DNA of 64,000 bases from Axinella damicornis (Eukaryota; Porifera; Demospongiae; Axinellida; Axinellidae), in the NCBI GenBank assembly GCA_963931865.1, contig OZ007507.1, positions 5,267,148-5,331,147 of the forward strand. The letters are read 5' to 3'. This document shows positions 61,601-64,000 of the stretch, piece after piece. Within the stretch, counting starts at the first letter, position 1; every line of letters begins with the position of its first letter. The notes under the pieces are model-generated. The model had not been told where the DNA came from, made no database searches, and saw nothing but the letters and a program-made list of their open reading frames with translations. A program made the position numbers and the translations under genes.

Positions 61601-63612
61601 GGGGAAGGCATTCCATAGTGACTGGCATGCGTACCTGACAGAGCATGCTGAGAGGTCCGCTGCAGAGGTTAGGACAGGGGACCATGCGGAGGGCAATGCG
61701 ACCAATGGCTGAGCGAAAGTGGAGGACAATGACGTTCTGGATATTCTTGGAGAAGGTCTGAAAGTCGATACTCTTGTCCACCTGGTTGATGTACGCATCC
61801 ATGGAAGACCCCCCATGCAGAATGAGGAAGAGGATGTCTACAGAGGCTGTGGGGTCCTTCAGTAGGGCATCTGGAGAAGAGAGATGGGAGTGGAGGGGGC
61901 AAACTGTTCACTTATTGTCAAGGCTAGGGATCATCAAACATAAGATCAATTGAAGCCATCCTAAACCCCAGATAGTGAGATGGTGAAATATTTGTCTCCT
62001 CAAACTCAAGCCCGTCCCCCTCTACATAGTCTAACTCAAAGCCGGTCTTCCTACCTGGTAGCCCAGGTGTGGCCAGTTCATCTCCAGAGAGGTCAATACT
62101 TTCGGTTTTCATAAACATCCAAGGATGGCGGATGCCAGTTTCCATCTCTGACACGGCCTCTTCGTACTCATGGTCTGATTCGTCACTATCATCCTGATCT
62201 ACTATTTCTGTGGTTTGTGTGCATGCAGGGGGGATAGAGGAAGGGGGAGGAGAGAGAGGGAGGGAGGGAGGGAGGGAGGGAGGGAGGGAGGGAGGGAGGG
62301 AGGGAGGAGGGAGGGAGTTGAGGGAGGGAGGGAGGGAGGGAGGAGGGAGGGAAGGAGGGAAGGAGGGAGTTGAGGGAGGGAGGGAGGGAGGGAGGGAGGG
62401 AGGGAGGGAGGGAGGGAGGGAGGGAGGGAGGGAGGGAGGGAGGGAGGGAGGGAGGGAGGGAGGGAGGGAGAGACACCAAATGCTGAGTGAGCAGTTGCTA
62501 TAACAATATGCATTTTAAATTTGTCTTGTTGATATTCTTTGTCATGTTTGCATGTACCCAATTTTCATACTGCAAGTGGCAAAAGCTGAAAAGAGGCTTG
62601 GGAATGAGGCTATGCCTGATTACTGAATGTGCTCTGAACTACAATCTGTTTATGTATATCTGCTTGGACATACATGTGCCCTCGTTCCCAGGCCCCACCC
62701 CAGCTTTCAGTGCCCTGCTTTTCATACTGCAAATGACAAAAGTTAGGGTGGGGCCTGGGAAGGAGGCCAGGTAGGTCCTCCCCCACACTCCAAATTAAAC
62801 TCAATGGGGAGAGGCCTTGGATTGAGACCAATACTGGCAAGGGACGTCACAGAAACAGCATGCAGTGACAGAGAGCTGTCTGGCGGCATCTGTTTATGTT
62901 CATATCTACACCACTAAGTTAAACCTTGTGCATCAAAGAACTCTGCATCCGAGTCATCGTCACCGACCATGGCAATCTGATCCAGCCCCCACTCTGGCCT
63001 AGTGGAGTACATGGACTCATCGCCAGATGAATCGTTGGGTTGCAGCAAGCTGTTCTGTGCCCGCTGGTCAGGAGGAGGGTCTGTGCTTCTACTGAGGGTG
63101 TATAGACTGGCGTCTGAGAGCCGGTGAGCCGATCGTGTGCTCCTTACTGACTCCCTGTCTCTTTTAAACCTGAATGAGCTCCTCCTTCGCTCCTGCCATA
63201 AACTGCCATCACTGGATGCTTGTGACGTCAGGCTCTTCTTCTTCTTAGAAAGCATCCTTGCGGTTTCAGCATCACCCAACTCCTGCAGCTTTGAAGATTC
63301 CTCACTTCCCTTCGTCCTCGCATTCTCTTGGACACCACTTGGGGAAACCTCTACTGCATCCCTCTCTGCCACCTCACCATCTCTGTTTTCTGATTCAAGA
63401 GGGGTTTCAGCCGGCACGACCCGGCCCAGCTTTTGCTGCAGAATCAGCTGGGTTTCCCGCTCCAATCTCCTGATATCCTCCATGGTGAGGCCGACCCACT
63501 CATCCTGCCAGGCCCATGCCTGCCGGTGGGCCCTCAACATGACTCTGCGCAGACCATAGTCATGAATGAAACGTTCCACCTTTGACTGCAGCCCCCAGTA
63601 TCGAAACTCAAC
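33983..63612 (-). CDS. PITPNM: Membrane-associated phosphatidylinositol transfer protein (PITPNM/RdgB family), 5-prime partial
   Basis: Lipid-transfer protein of the RdgB/Nir class. Family members move phosphatidylinositol and phosphatidic acid between ER and plasma membrane at contact sites and support phosphoinositide signalling. Seventeen minus-strand exons chain in phase to 1138 codons plus stop. Order of parts: end of the PITP domain (FRYWG, LRAHRQAWAWQDEW), an acidic/Ser-rich linker with FFAT motif EFFDAQE, a lipase-like region (ILFLILHGG, AIGRIALRMVPCP, QVCLLADCMGSVIAYD), the DDHD domain (FFAFGSPLGLVLASRR, IDYALE, IHSRYWEAKELVSFVLRQ), and the LNS2 domain (IVFSVDG, YLIIYITGRSDVQKEHV, LQPDQIFIHGKKLKK). 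About 200 N-terminal residues lie beyond the right edge. Human paralogues are near 1250-1350 residues, so the total fits. Introns range from about 0.2 to 12 kb. Confidence 0.95.
34555..34635 (+). repeat. Short tandem repeat of ATGTGCAAACTATATA
   Basis: Four degenerate units of ATGTGCAAACTA(T/C)ATA with variable spacers, in the last intron of PITPNM. Confidence 0.8.
34776..34904 (-). CDS. PITPNM: PITPNM: LNS2 penultimate exon
   Basis: 129-nt phase-0 exon, acceptor TCCACACAG and donor TGCCAG/GTTGGG. It encodes TKMIIHAAYGSQRHLAVYME, then LGLQPDQIFIHGKKLKKPLQ and DCQ, matching AGYGSPKDVAVYAALGLSP-Q-YIVG. The frame also runs on to a nearby stop at 34738, which would give a shorter variant if the donor were skipped. 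Confidence 0.94.
35114..35551. mobile_element. Foldback-family element with unique interior, 9-bp TSD
   Basis: 438 bp. Terminal inverted repeats are TAGCCTCGTTCCCAGGCCGT and CGGCCTGGGAACGAGGCTA, extended by the shared arms GTTTTGGGAGGG. The perfect 9-bp duplication GCGTGTGGT lies at 35105-35113 and 35552-35560. The interior has no transposase. Confidence 0.95.
37377..38003 (+). mobile_element. 0.62-kb repeat with Helitron-like 3-prime end, copy 2
   Basis: Direct-orientation copy of 17263-17879: the same AATTACCCCGC start with GC-rich hairpin, the GTCTGTCAGTC block, CTCCACCTCTTCGTGACCTC, and the terminal hairpin GTGTTCTATGAACAC followed by CTCTAGT. It ends before a T, as expected for a Helitron target. 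Confidence 0.75.
38594..40922 (+). CDS. Possible nested plus-strand gene in the 12-kb PITPNM intron
   Basis: A series of plus-strand segments with splice-like edges: about 38609-38786 (DDIIIHHKRYYPDLFFWKGK), 39379-39441 (LLQLHEQDYYLLKENLSLE, donor GAAG/GTAAGG), 39505-39600 (after CACAG, in phase VYKHCGENKREGV), and 40595-40806, a terminal segment with a hydrophobic stretch FIVHTAALVAILFAS and a stop. AATAAA lies at 40917-40922. The exons were not chained with certainty, and no family is recognised. A protein-like minus-strand frame also occupies 39681-39890. Confidence 0.25.
40157..40274. mobile_element. Foldback element with poly-C arms, 9-bp TSD
   Basis: TAGCCTCATTCCCAGGCTCC pairs with GGAAGCCTGGGAATGAGGCTA. 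Much of the inner arm is expanded poly-C (40175-40235). Perfect 9-bp duplication GTAAAATAT at 40148-40156 and 40275-40283. Confidence 0.94.
41267..41666. mobile_element. Foldback-family element, ~85-bp TIRs, 9-bp TSD
   Basis: 400 bp. Long terminal inverted repeats start TAGCCTCGTACCCAGGCCCT and extend about 85 bp through GGCAAAATTCCCGTATGTGC with few mismatches. Perfect 9-bp duplication AGAGTAGGC at 41258-41266 and 41667-41675. Long TIRs plus a 9-bp duplication point to Mutator-like elements. Confidence 0.95.
42393..42783. mobile_element. Related foldback-family element, 9-bp TSD
   Basis: 391 bp, homologous end to end with 41267-41666 (shared interior GTGAAAAGTGTAGC, CAAGTAAGGAATGTAATCG). 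The left end has drifted to TTGCCCTTGTACCC. Perfect 9-bp duplication GTACCAGCC at 42384-42392 and 42784-42792, so it is an independent insertion, not a tandem copy. Confidence 0.93.
42963..43109. repeat. Foldback of another family
   Basis: TTCAAAGGAAGGTCAATAAT on the left pairs with ATTGTTGACCTCCTTTGAA on the right, continuing through CCTGCATACATTCA. The arms are about 34 bp and the loop about 80 bp. Confidence 0.85.
43748..44220. mobile_element. TIR element with TAACCCTTTACCAACC ends
   Basis: 473 bp between TAACCCTTTACCAACC and GGTTGGTAAAGGGTTA. Related sequence occurs at 2240-2830, and its right half (GTCCCAAGGACATTG, CATGAAGCTGAAAG) recurs at 58390-58620. Superfamily is unclear; a TTAA lies at both edges but is offset. 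Confidence 0.75.
44538..44654. mobile_element. Near-perfect 117-bp palindrome
   Basis: Arms of about 53 bp start AGTCTAGCTGCTAGACCCTC and pair with one mismatch (CAGAAGG versus CGGAAGG), around an 11-base loop. Flanks AAAGGTACA and AAAGGTATG match at 7 of 9 positions, in line with a decayed 9-bp target duplication. Confidence 0.9.
44792..45132. mobile_element. Diverged foldback-family element
   Basis: Left TAGCCTTATTACCGTACCAG and CCACCTCCAGTCATTGACTG pair with the right end AGACTGGAGGTGGGAACGAC and GGGAACGAGCCTA. Flanks do not form a clean duplication. Confidence 0.65.
46555..46735 (+). repeat. Minisatellite, 19-20 bp unit
   Basis: About nine copies of ATCACCCCCCTTGTTCCAG. It creates a spurious long plus-strand open frame with repeated Pro-Leu-Phe-Gln. 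It lies in the intron downstream of the LNS2 TGR exon. Confidence 0.95.
46959..47139 (-). CDS. PITPNM: PITPNM: LNS2 exon (TGR motif)
   Basis: 181-nt exon, acceptor CCTCCAG and donor AAGGAG/GTAAGA. It encodes CWQDLGYLIIYITGRSDVQK, then FLGTHAFPLGLVSCADGLS and LYLARLIKE, matching HWQDSGYLIVYVTGRPDMQK and FPHGVVSFCDGLS of PITPNM. It is followed downstream by the largest intron of the gene, about 12 kb. Confidence 0.96.
47476..47509. mobile_element. Minimal foldback element: two ends and almost nothing between, 9-bp TSD
   Basis: TATAGCCTCGTTCCCAGGCC runs straight into CCGGAACGAGGCTA. Perfect 9-bp duplication ATACAATGG at 47467-47475 and 47510-47518. The smallest family member in the window. Confidence 0.9.
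47899..47992. mobile_element. Foldback element, 9-bp TSD
   Basis: 94-bp hairpin: AGCCTCGTTCCCAGGCCTTC pairs with GAAGGCCTGGGAATGAGGCT. The inner arms ACACCTCCAGTTTTTGATC and GATCAAAAAACTGGAGGTG are complementary. Perfect 9-bp duplication CAGCTTAGC at 47890-47898 and 47993-48001. Confidence 0.94.
48727..48876 (-). CDS. PITPNM: PITPNM: LNS2 exon with lipin-like D-x-D site remnant
   Basis: 150-nt exon, acceptor CATGCAG and donor CACG/GTGAGG. It encodes GDHTTASCNLFIVPPHTEAI, then VFSVDGALASNFSFSARDIK and PGAVEVAR. The lipin catalytic DxDxT motif appears here as S-V-D-G-A. The first Asp and the Thr are missing, so no phosphatase activity is expected; this is the normal state of PITPNM LNS2 domains. 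Confidence 0.95.
48940..49060 (+). repeat. Minisatellite, ~23-bp unit
   Basis: About five units of TGTGTGGATATGTGGGTGGCAG just upstream of the LNS2 D-x-D exon acceptor. Followed by GT-rich sequence to about 49110. Confidence 0.9.
49113..49164. mobile_element. Degenerate foldback element (TAGTCT type)
   Basis: The right half GGTTTGGGTCTGGGGCCGAG with ACTA matches the 5927-6017 element; the left half is worn (TAGTCTAGATG). Flanks GGTACGGGT and GGTATGGGC match at 7 of 9. Confidence 0.75.
50440..50592 (+). repeat. Tandem array of foldback left ends
   Basis: Three successive TAGCCTxGTTCCCAGG ends about 53 bp apart (near 50441, 50494 and 50546), each of the first two followed by CTTGCA(G/T)TACGAAA-type arm sequence. 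Ends without partners repeated in tandem suggest abortive or composite insertion. Confidence 0.75.
51469..51617 (-). CDS. PITPNM: PITPNM: LNS2 beta-strand exon (has a broken duplicate at 14.57 kb)
   Basis: 149-nt exon, acceptor CACAAACAG and donor GTCAA/GTGAGC. It encodes [20 protein letters not shown], then [20 protein letters not shown] and [10 protein letters not shown], equivalent to VDVYIMTQ, GR-TF-P and GVYPVKMVV of the family. It sits inside the right arm of a 2-kb inverted duplication. The other arm, at 14046-15992, carries a frameshifted copy of this exon. Confidence 0.95.
51680..51718. repeat. GT microsatellite
   Basis: About 19 GT units next to the PITPNM exon acceptor at 51618. 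A shorter CA run sits at the matching place in the other arm (14479-14490). Confidence 0.95.
52519..52638 (-). CDS. PITPNM: PITPNM: LNS2 start
   Basis: 120-nt phase-0 exon, acceptor CACACTAG (beside a GT/CA microsatellite) and donor GAGATG/GTATGG. It encodes HMRSNHRASDVVAVDSGSMP, then TVTAKFQYGPLAMASLIREM. NHRASD and KFQYGPL match the conserved NHRANDT and RFLYGPLD segments of PITPNM. Confidence 0.92.
52640..52800. repeat. GT/CA microsatellite
   Basis: (GT)n with GTAT interruptions directly upstream of the PITPNM LNS2-start exon. On the coding strand the acceptor TAG follows a CACA run. Confidence 0.92.
52948..53067 (-). CDS. PITPNM: PITPNM: DDHD-LNS2 connector
   Basis: 120-nt phase-0 exon, acceptor CCCTCAG and donor ATACAA/GTGAGA. 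It encodes VLHHDTVCVKQTTDGKELIP, then VVQWSRKTTAMKIQ. It continues LRQV from the DDHD exon and ends at the WSRKKTQIKI-type motif that opens the LNS2 region. Just upstream (53083-53870) is a purine-rich minisatellite. Confidence 0.93.
53083..53870. repeat. Purine-rich minisatellite, ~57-bp unit
   Basis: From about 53336 to 53820, nine or so units of GTGTAGAGGAGCGGAGGGGA followed by GGAGGTAGTGAGCGAGAGAAGATGAGAGG (abridged variants). The preceding 250 bp is related GGGAGGG sequence. The plus strand is almost pure A/G, so triplex or G-quadruplex folding is possible. It lies in a PITPNM intron. Confidence 0.95.
55039..55205 (-). CDS. PITPNM: PITPNM: end of DDHD domain
   Basis: 167-nt exon, acceptor CCTTGCAG and donor GACAG/GTTTGT. 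It encodes IKPFSVWWSANRIDYALETP, then FAHIIHSRYWEAKELVSFVL and RQ. The Asp of RIDYALE and the His of HSRYWE correspond to late conserved Asp/His positions that name the DDHD domain. Confidence 0.95.
55400..55690 (+). repeat. CTAT and CTGT compound microsatellite
   Basis: Degenerate then pure (CTAT)n at 55577-55625, followed by (CTGT)n to about 55665. It abuts the donor of a PITPNM DDHD exon. Confidence 0.95.
55688..55873 (-). CDS. PITPNM: PITPNM: DDHD domain exon 3
   Basis: 186-nt exon, acceptor CGTACAG and donor AGAAG/GTACAT. It encodes MAKPSSLKETIAMHPYLFGS, then KKSVSSECLLTLNDEASISS and EILE. This is the variable middle of the DDHD domain. The frame is fixed by phase 1 on both sides. An overlapping open frame exists but is incompatible with the neighbours. 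A CTAT/CTGT microsatellite (55400-55690) abuts the donor. Confidence 0.85.
56282..56428 (-). CDS. PITPNM: PITPNM: DDHD domain exon 2
   Basis: 147-nt exon, acceptor CGCCCAG (inside a C-rich tract) and donor ACAG/GTGTGT. It encodes CIAFYNLFYSVDFLASRIEP, then LLDEKFVDVMPISVPRYRLY. The YNLFH-xDPxASRLEPLL and VPRY-LYP patterns are characteristic of PITPNM. The acceptor position is inferred from phase because the upstream intron is a long purine/pyrimidine tract. Confidence 0.88.
56430..56835. repeat. GGAGGAGGGG purine tract
   Basis: About 400 bp of GGA/GGGG/GGAA repeats on the plus strand, reaching the acceptor of a DDHD exon. On the sense strand it is an extended polypyrimidine tract. Confidence 0.95.
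56990..57129 (-). CDS. PITPNM: PITPNM: start of DDHD domain
   Basis: 140-nt exon, acceptor CATGCAG and donor CGGAG/GTAGTC. It encodes LGSANIVLPDSEGVDFCFEV then THFFAFGSPLGLVLASRRAR. The FDFEV-DFFLFGCPLGLVLALRR pattern is the hallmark opening of the PITPNM DDHD domain. An internal CAG (after GGATTCAG) is a tempting alternative acceptor, but it gives the wrong phase. Confidence 0.93.
57131..57299. repeat. Purine tract ending in a 28-G run
   Basis: GGAGGAGAAGA-type sequence followed by G at 57270-57297. On the coding strand it forms the pyrimidine tract before the DDHD-start exon. Confidence 0.95.
57580..57935. mobile_element. hAT-like TIR element
   Basis: Ends TAGTGATGCACCGATA and GTCGGTGCATCAGTA with subterminal ACCGATA repeats. 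356 bp, in a PITPNM intron. A clean 8-bp duplication is not evident, so the assignment rests on the termini. Confidence 0.8.
58123..58202 (-). CDS. PITPNM: PITPNM: short linker exon
   Basis: 80-nt exon, acceptor CATCCCAG and donor ACAAG/GTGAGC. It encodes QDVLHPPSIHKQNSLGSRSD then SVSSIT, a Ser-rich linker. It enters in phase 0 and leaves in phase 2, matching the neighbouring exons at 60002 and 57129. Identity rests on phase and position, since the linker is not conserved in sequence. Confidence 0.75.
58851..58865 (+). repeat. C homopolymer, 15
   Basis: Uninterrupted C run in a PITPNM intron. Confidence 0.9.
59210..59860 (+). repeat. Dispersed and tandem CGTACCCAGGCCTGCCTT units
   Basis: Two clusters (59215-59350 and 59705-59850) of a roughly 27-bp unit, CCCAGGC-TGCCTTTTACGGT-GTAC. 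The CCCAGGC core resembles the foldback termini. Between the clusters is unrelated sequence, perhaps an insertion. Confidence 0.8.
60002..60253 (-). CDS. PITPNM: PITPNM: lipase-like nucleophile-elbow exon
   Basis: 252-nt phase-0 exon, acceptor TTATAG and donor CAACAG/GTACTG. It starts VCLLADCMGSVIAYDILTSS, equivalent to the VCLIGDCVGG-LAFD motif of PITPNM proteins, then a Ser/Pro-rich linker (SRSTSPSPPPSSYSPQ) and HFNVSPVAFRVHTSSLPN. The elbow lacks the GxSxG serine of active lipases (the position is Cys), as is usual in this subfamily. Confidence 0.92.
60364..60652. mobile_element. Non-autonomous hAT element, perfect 8-bp TSD
   Basis: 289 bp, ends TAGAGCTGGGACAAT and TATCGCCCAGCACTA, AT-rich interior with ATATCGATA motifs. 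Perfect 8-bp duplication GTTGGTAC at 60356-60363 and 60653-60660. Confidence 0.93.
60770..61039 (-). CDS. PITPNM: PITPNM: linker and helix before the lipase-like motif
   Basis: 270-nt phase-0 exon, acceptor CCTTCAG and donor GGGCAG/GTATAA. A variable Gly/Pro/Arg-rich linker is followed by IPLLATEFHGYTDTLTEVSA and VYREFLRSEEGQNFAGQ. This corresponds to the conserved IPLLA and FLRSQEG-GQ segment of the family, placed directly before VCLIGDC. Confidence 0.92.
61635..61870 (-). CDS. PITPNM: PITPNM: lipase-like region, first exon
   Basis: 236-nt exon, acceptor TTCTCCAG and donor TGTCAG/GTACGC. It encodes ALLKDPTASVDILFLILHGG, then DFQTFSKNIQNVIVLHF and AIGRIALRMVPCPNLCSGPL. The patterns HGG and IGRIALRMVPCP are the conserved start of the central region that precedes the DDHD domain in PITPNM1-3. 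Confidence 0.93.
62055..62207 (-). CDS. PITPNM: PITPNM: acidic linker exon
   Basis: 153-nt exon, acceptor CCACAG and donor CCAG/GTAGGA. It encodes IVDQDDSDESDHEYEEAVSE then METGIRHPWMFMKTESIDLS. The first codon, Glu, is split with the previous exon. Composition and position match the acidic linker downstream of FFAT in PITPNM proteins. A GGGA repeat tract of about 240 bp begins just outside the acceptor (62229-62472). Confidence 0.85.
62229..62472. repeat. GGGA microsatellite
   Basis: Long (GGGA)n tract with GGA and GTTGA interruptions, some 20 bp outside the PITPNM acidic-linker exon acceptor. A likely site of length variation. Confidence 0.95.
62673..62765. mobile_element. Foldback-family element, worn ends
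   Basis: CCCTCGTTCCCAGGCCCCAC pairs with GTGGGGCCTGGGAAGGAGG; inner arms CCCAGCTTT and AAAGTTAGGG pair partly. The terminal TA bases are lost and no duplication is seen. Confidence 0.75.
62925..63612 (-). CDS. PITPNM: PITPNM: end of PITP domain, linker and FFAT motif
   Basis: 688-nt exon, acceptor CTGCAG and donor CAAG/GTTTAA. It begins VEFRYWGLQSKVERF, then MLRAHRQAWAWQDEWVGLTM and EDIRRLE, the C-terminal helices of the PITP domain. A charged, Ser-rich linker of about 160 residues follows (KKKKSLTSQASSDG, RRRSSFRFKRDRESVRSTR). It closes with DDDSDAEFFDAQ, the core of a VAP-binding FFAT motif. The donor is weak (GTTTAA), but its phase 1 matches the next exon, which supplies the final Glu of the motif. 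Confidence 0.93.
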
Positions 63613-63864
63613 CTGCAGGAGATAATGGGAGCATTGGTGAGATCTATCCCGTAGTGGTTTCATTGGCTATTTATTATCTAACCACGCCCTAATTACACGA
63701 GTTTTGAACTAATACTAAATCACATGATGTAACCAAACCAAACCTTGAATACAAATTAGCAGCTTGGGCTAGTCAAGCATTTATGATTCCGGGCTGATAC
63801 CAAAGTTTGTGGAGTGGGCTGCCTGGTCTCACCTGCCCATAACAACAGGTGTGCGCCTGCAGAT

Positions 63865-64000
63865 GAAGCTACCACAGCTGGGAATGGGTGTGAGCCTGGG
63901 GATGGGGCTACCACAGCTGGGTATGGGTGTGGGCCTGCAGATGAAGCTACCACAGCTGGGTATGGGTGTGAGCCTGCGGATGAAGCTACCACAGCTGGGA
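63865..64000 (+). repeat. Minisatellite, 39-bp unit, running off the window
   Basis: At least three units of AGCTACCACAGCTGGGTATG followed by GGTGTG-GCCTGC-GATGA. It continues past the right edge and lies in the PITPNM intron upstream of the first exon seen here. Confidence 0.9.

Noticed and set aside
62189..62561. Open frames of Pro-Ser-Leu repeats or Gly-Arg-Glu repeats
   Set aside because: Translation of the GGGA microsatellite in all frames.

Overview
The window looks like intron-rich metazoan nuclear DNA. Exons are short and spliced at clear GT-AG sites, introns range from tens of bases to about 12 kb, and the noncoding sequence is packed with small transposable elements, minisatellites and long G/C homopolymer runs. 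No bacterial operon, CRISPR array or rRNA is visible. A Tbx4/5-like T-box gene beside a full PITPNM-type gene, plus the style of the repeats, makes an early-branching animal such as a demosponge my best guess. That is inference, not proof.

Two protein-coding genes can be assembled exon by exon, both on the minus strand. On the left (3640 to about 28505) is a T-box transcription factor. Four exons encode an essentially complete DNA-binding domain, preceded by at least one Ser/Glu/Gly-rich exon and followed by a short Ser/Pro-rich tail. On the right (33983 to 63612, continuing past the right edge) is a membrane-associated phosphatidylinositol transfer protein of the PITPNM/RdgB family. I chained 17 exons with matching phases (3417 nt, 1138 codons plus stop). 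They run from the end of the PITP domain through an FFAT motif, a lipase-like region, the DDHD domain and the LNS2 domain to the stop codon. The first exons, holding about 200 residues of the PITP domain, lie outside the window.

Introns and intergenic DNA are dominated by mobile elements. The most distinctive is a family of foldback elements with constant ends (TAGCCTCGTTCCCAGGC or close variants), unrelated self-complementary inner arms, and 9-bp target-site duplications found at most intact copies. This points to non-autonomous Mutator-like transposons. Also present are three hAT-like elements (two with perfect 8-bp duplications), two TIR elements flanked by TA, a pair of 0.62-kb repeats with a Helitron-like end, a tRNA-derived SINE, and other palindromes and short TIR repeats.

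An inverted duplication of about 2 kb links the two genes. A PITPNM LNS2 exon with its flanking intron (50017-52130) has a second, frameshifted copy inside a T-box intron (14046-15992). Weaker plus-strand coding signals lie near 0.95-1.35 kb, 8.76-9.02 kb (possible Crinkler/RHS-type nuclease fragment) and 38.6-40.9 kb (possible nested gene). A possible kinase remnant lies on the minus strand near 30.9-31.0 kb.
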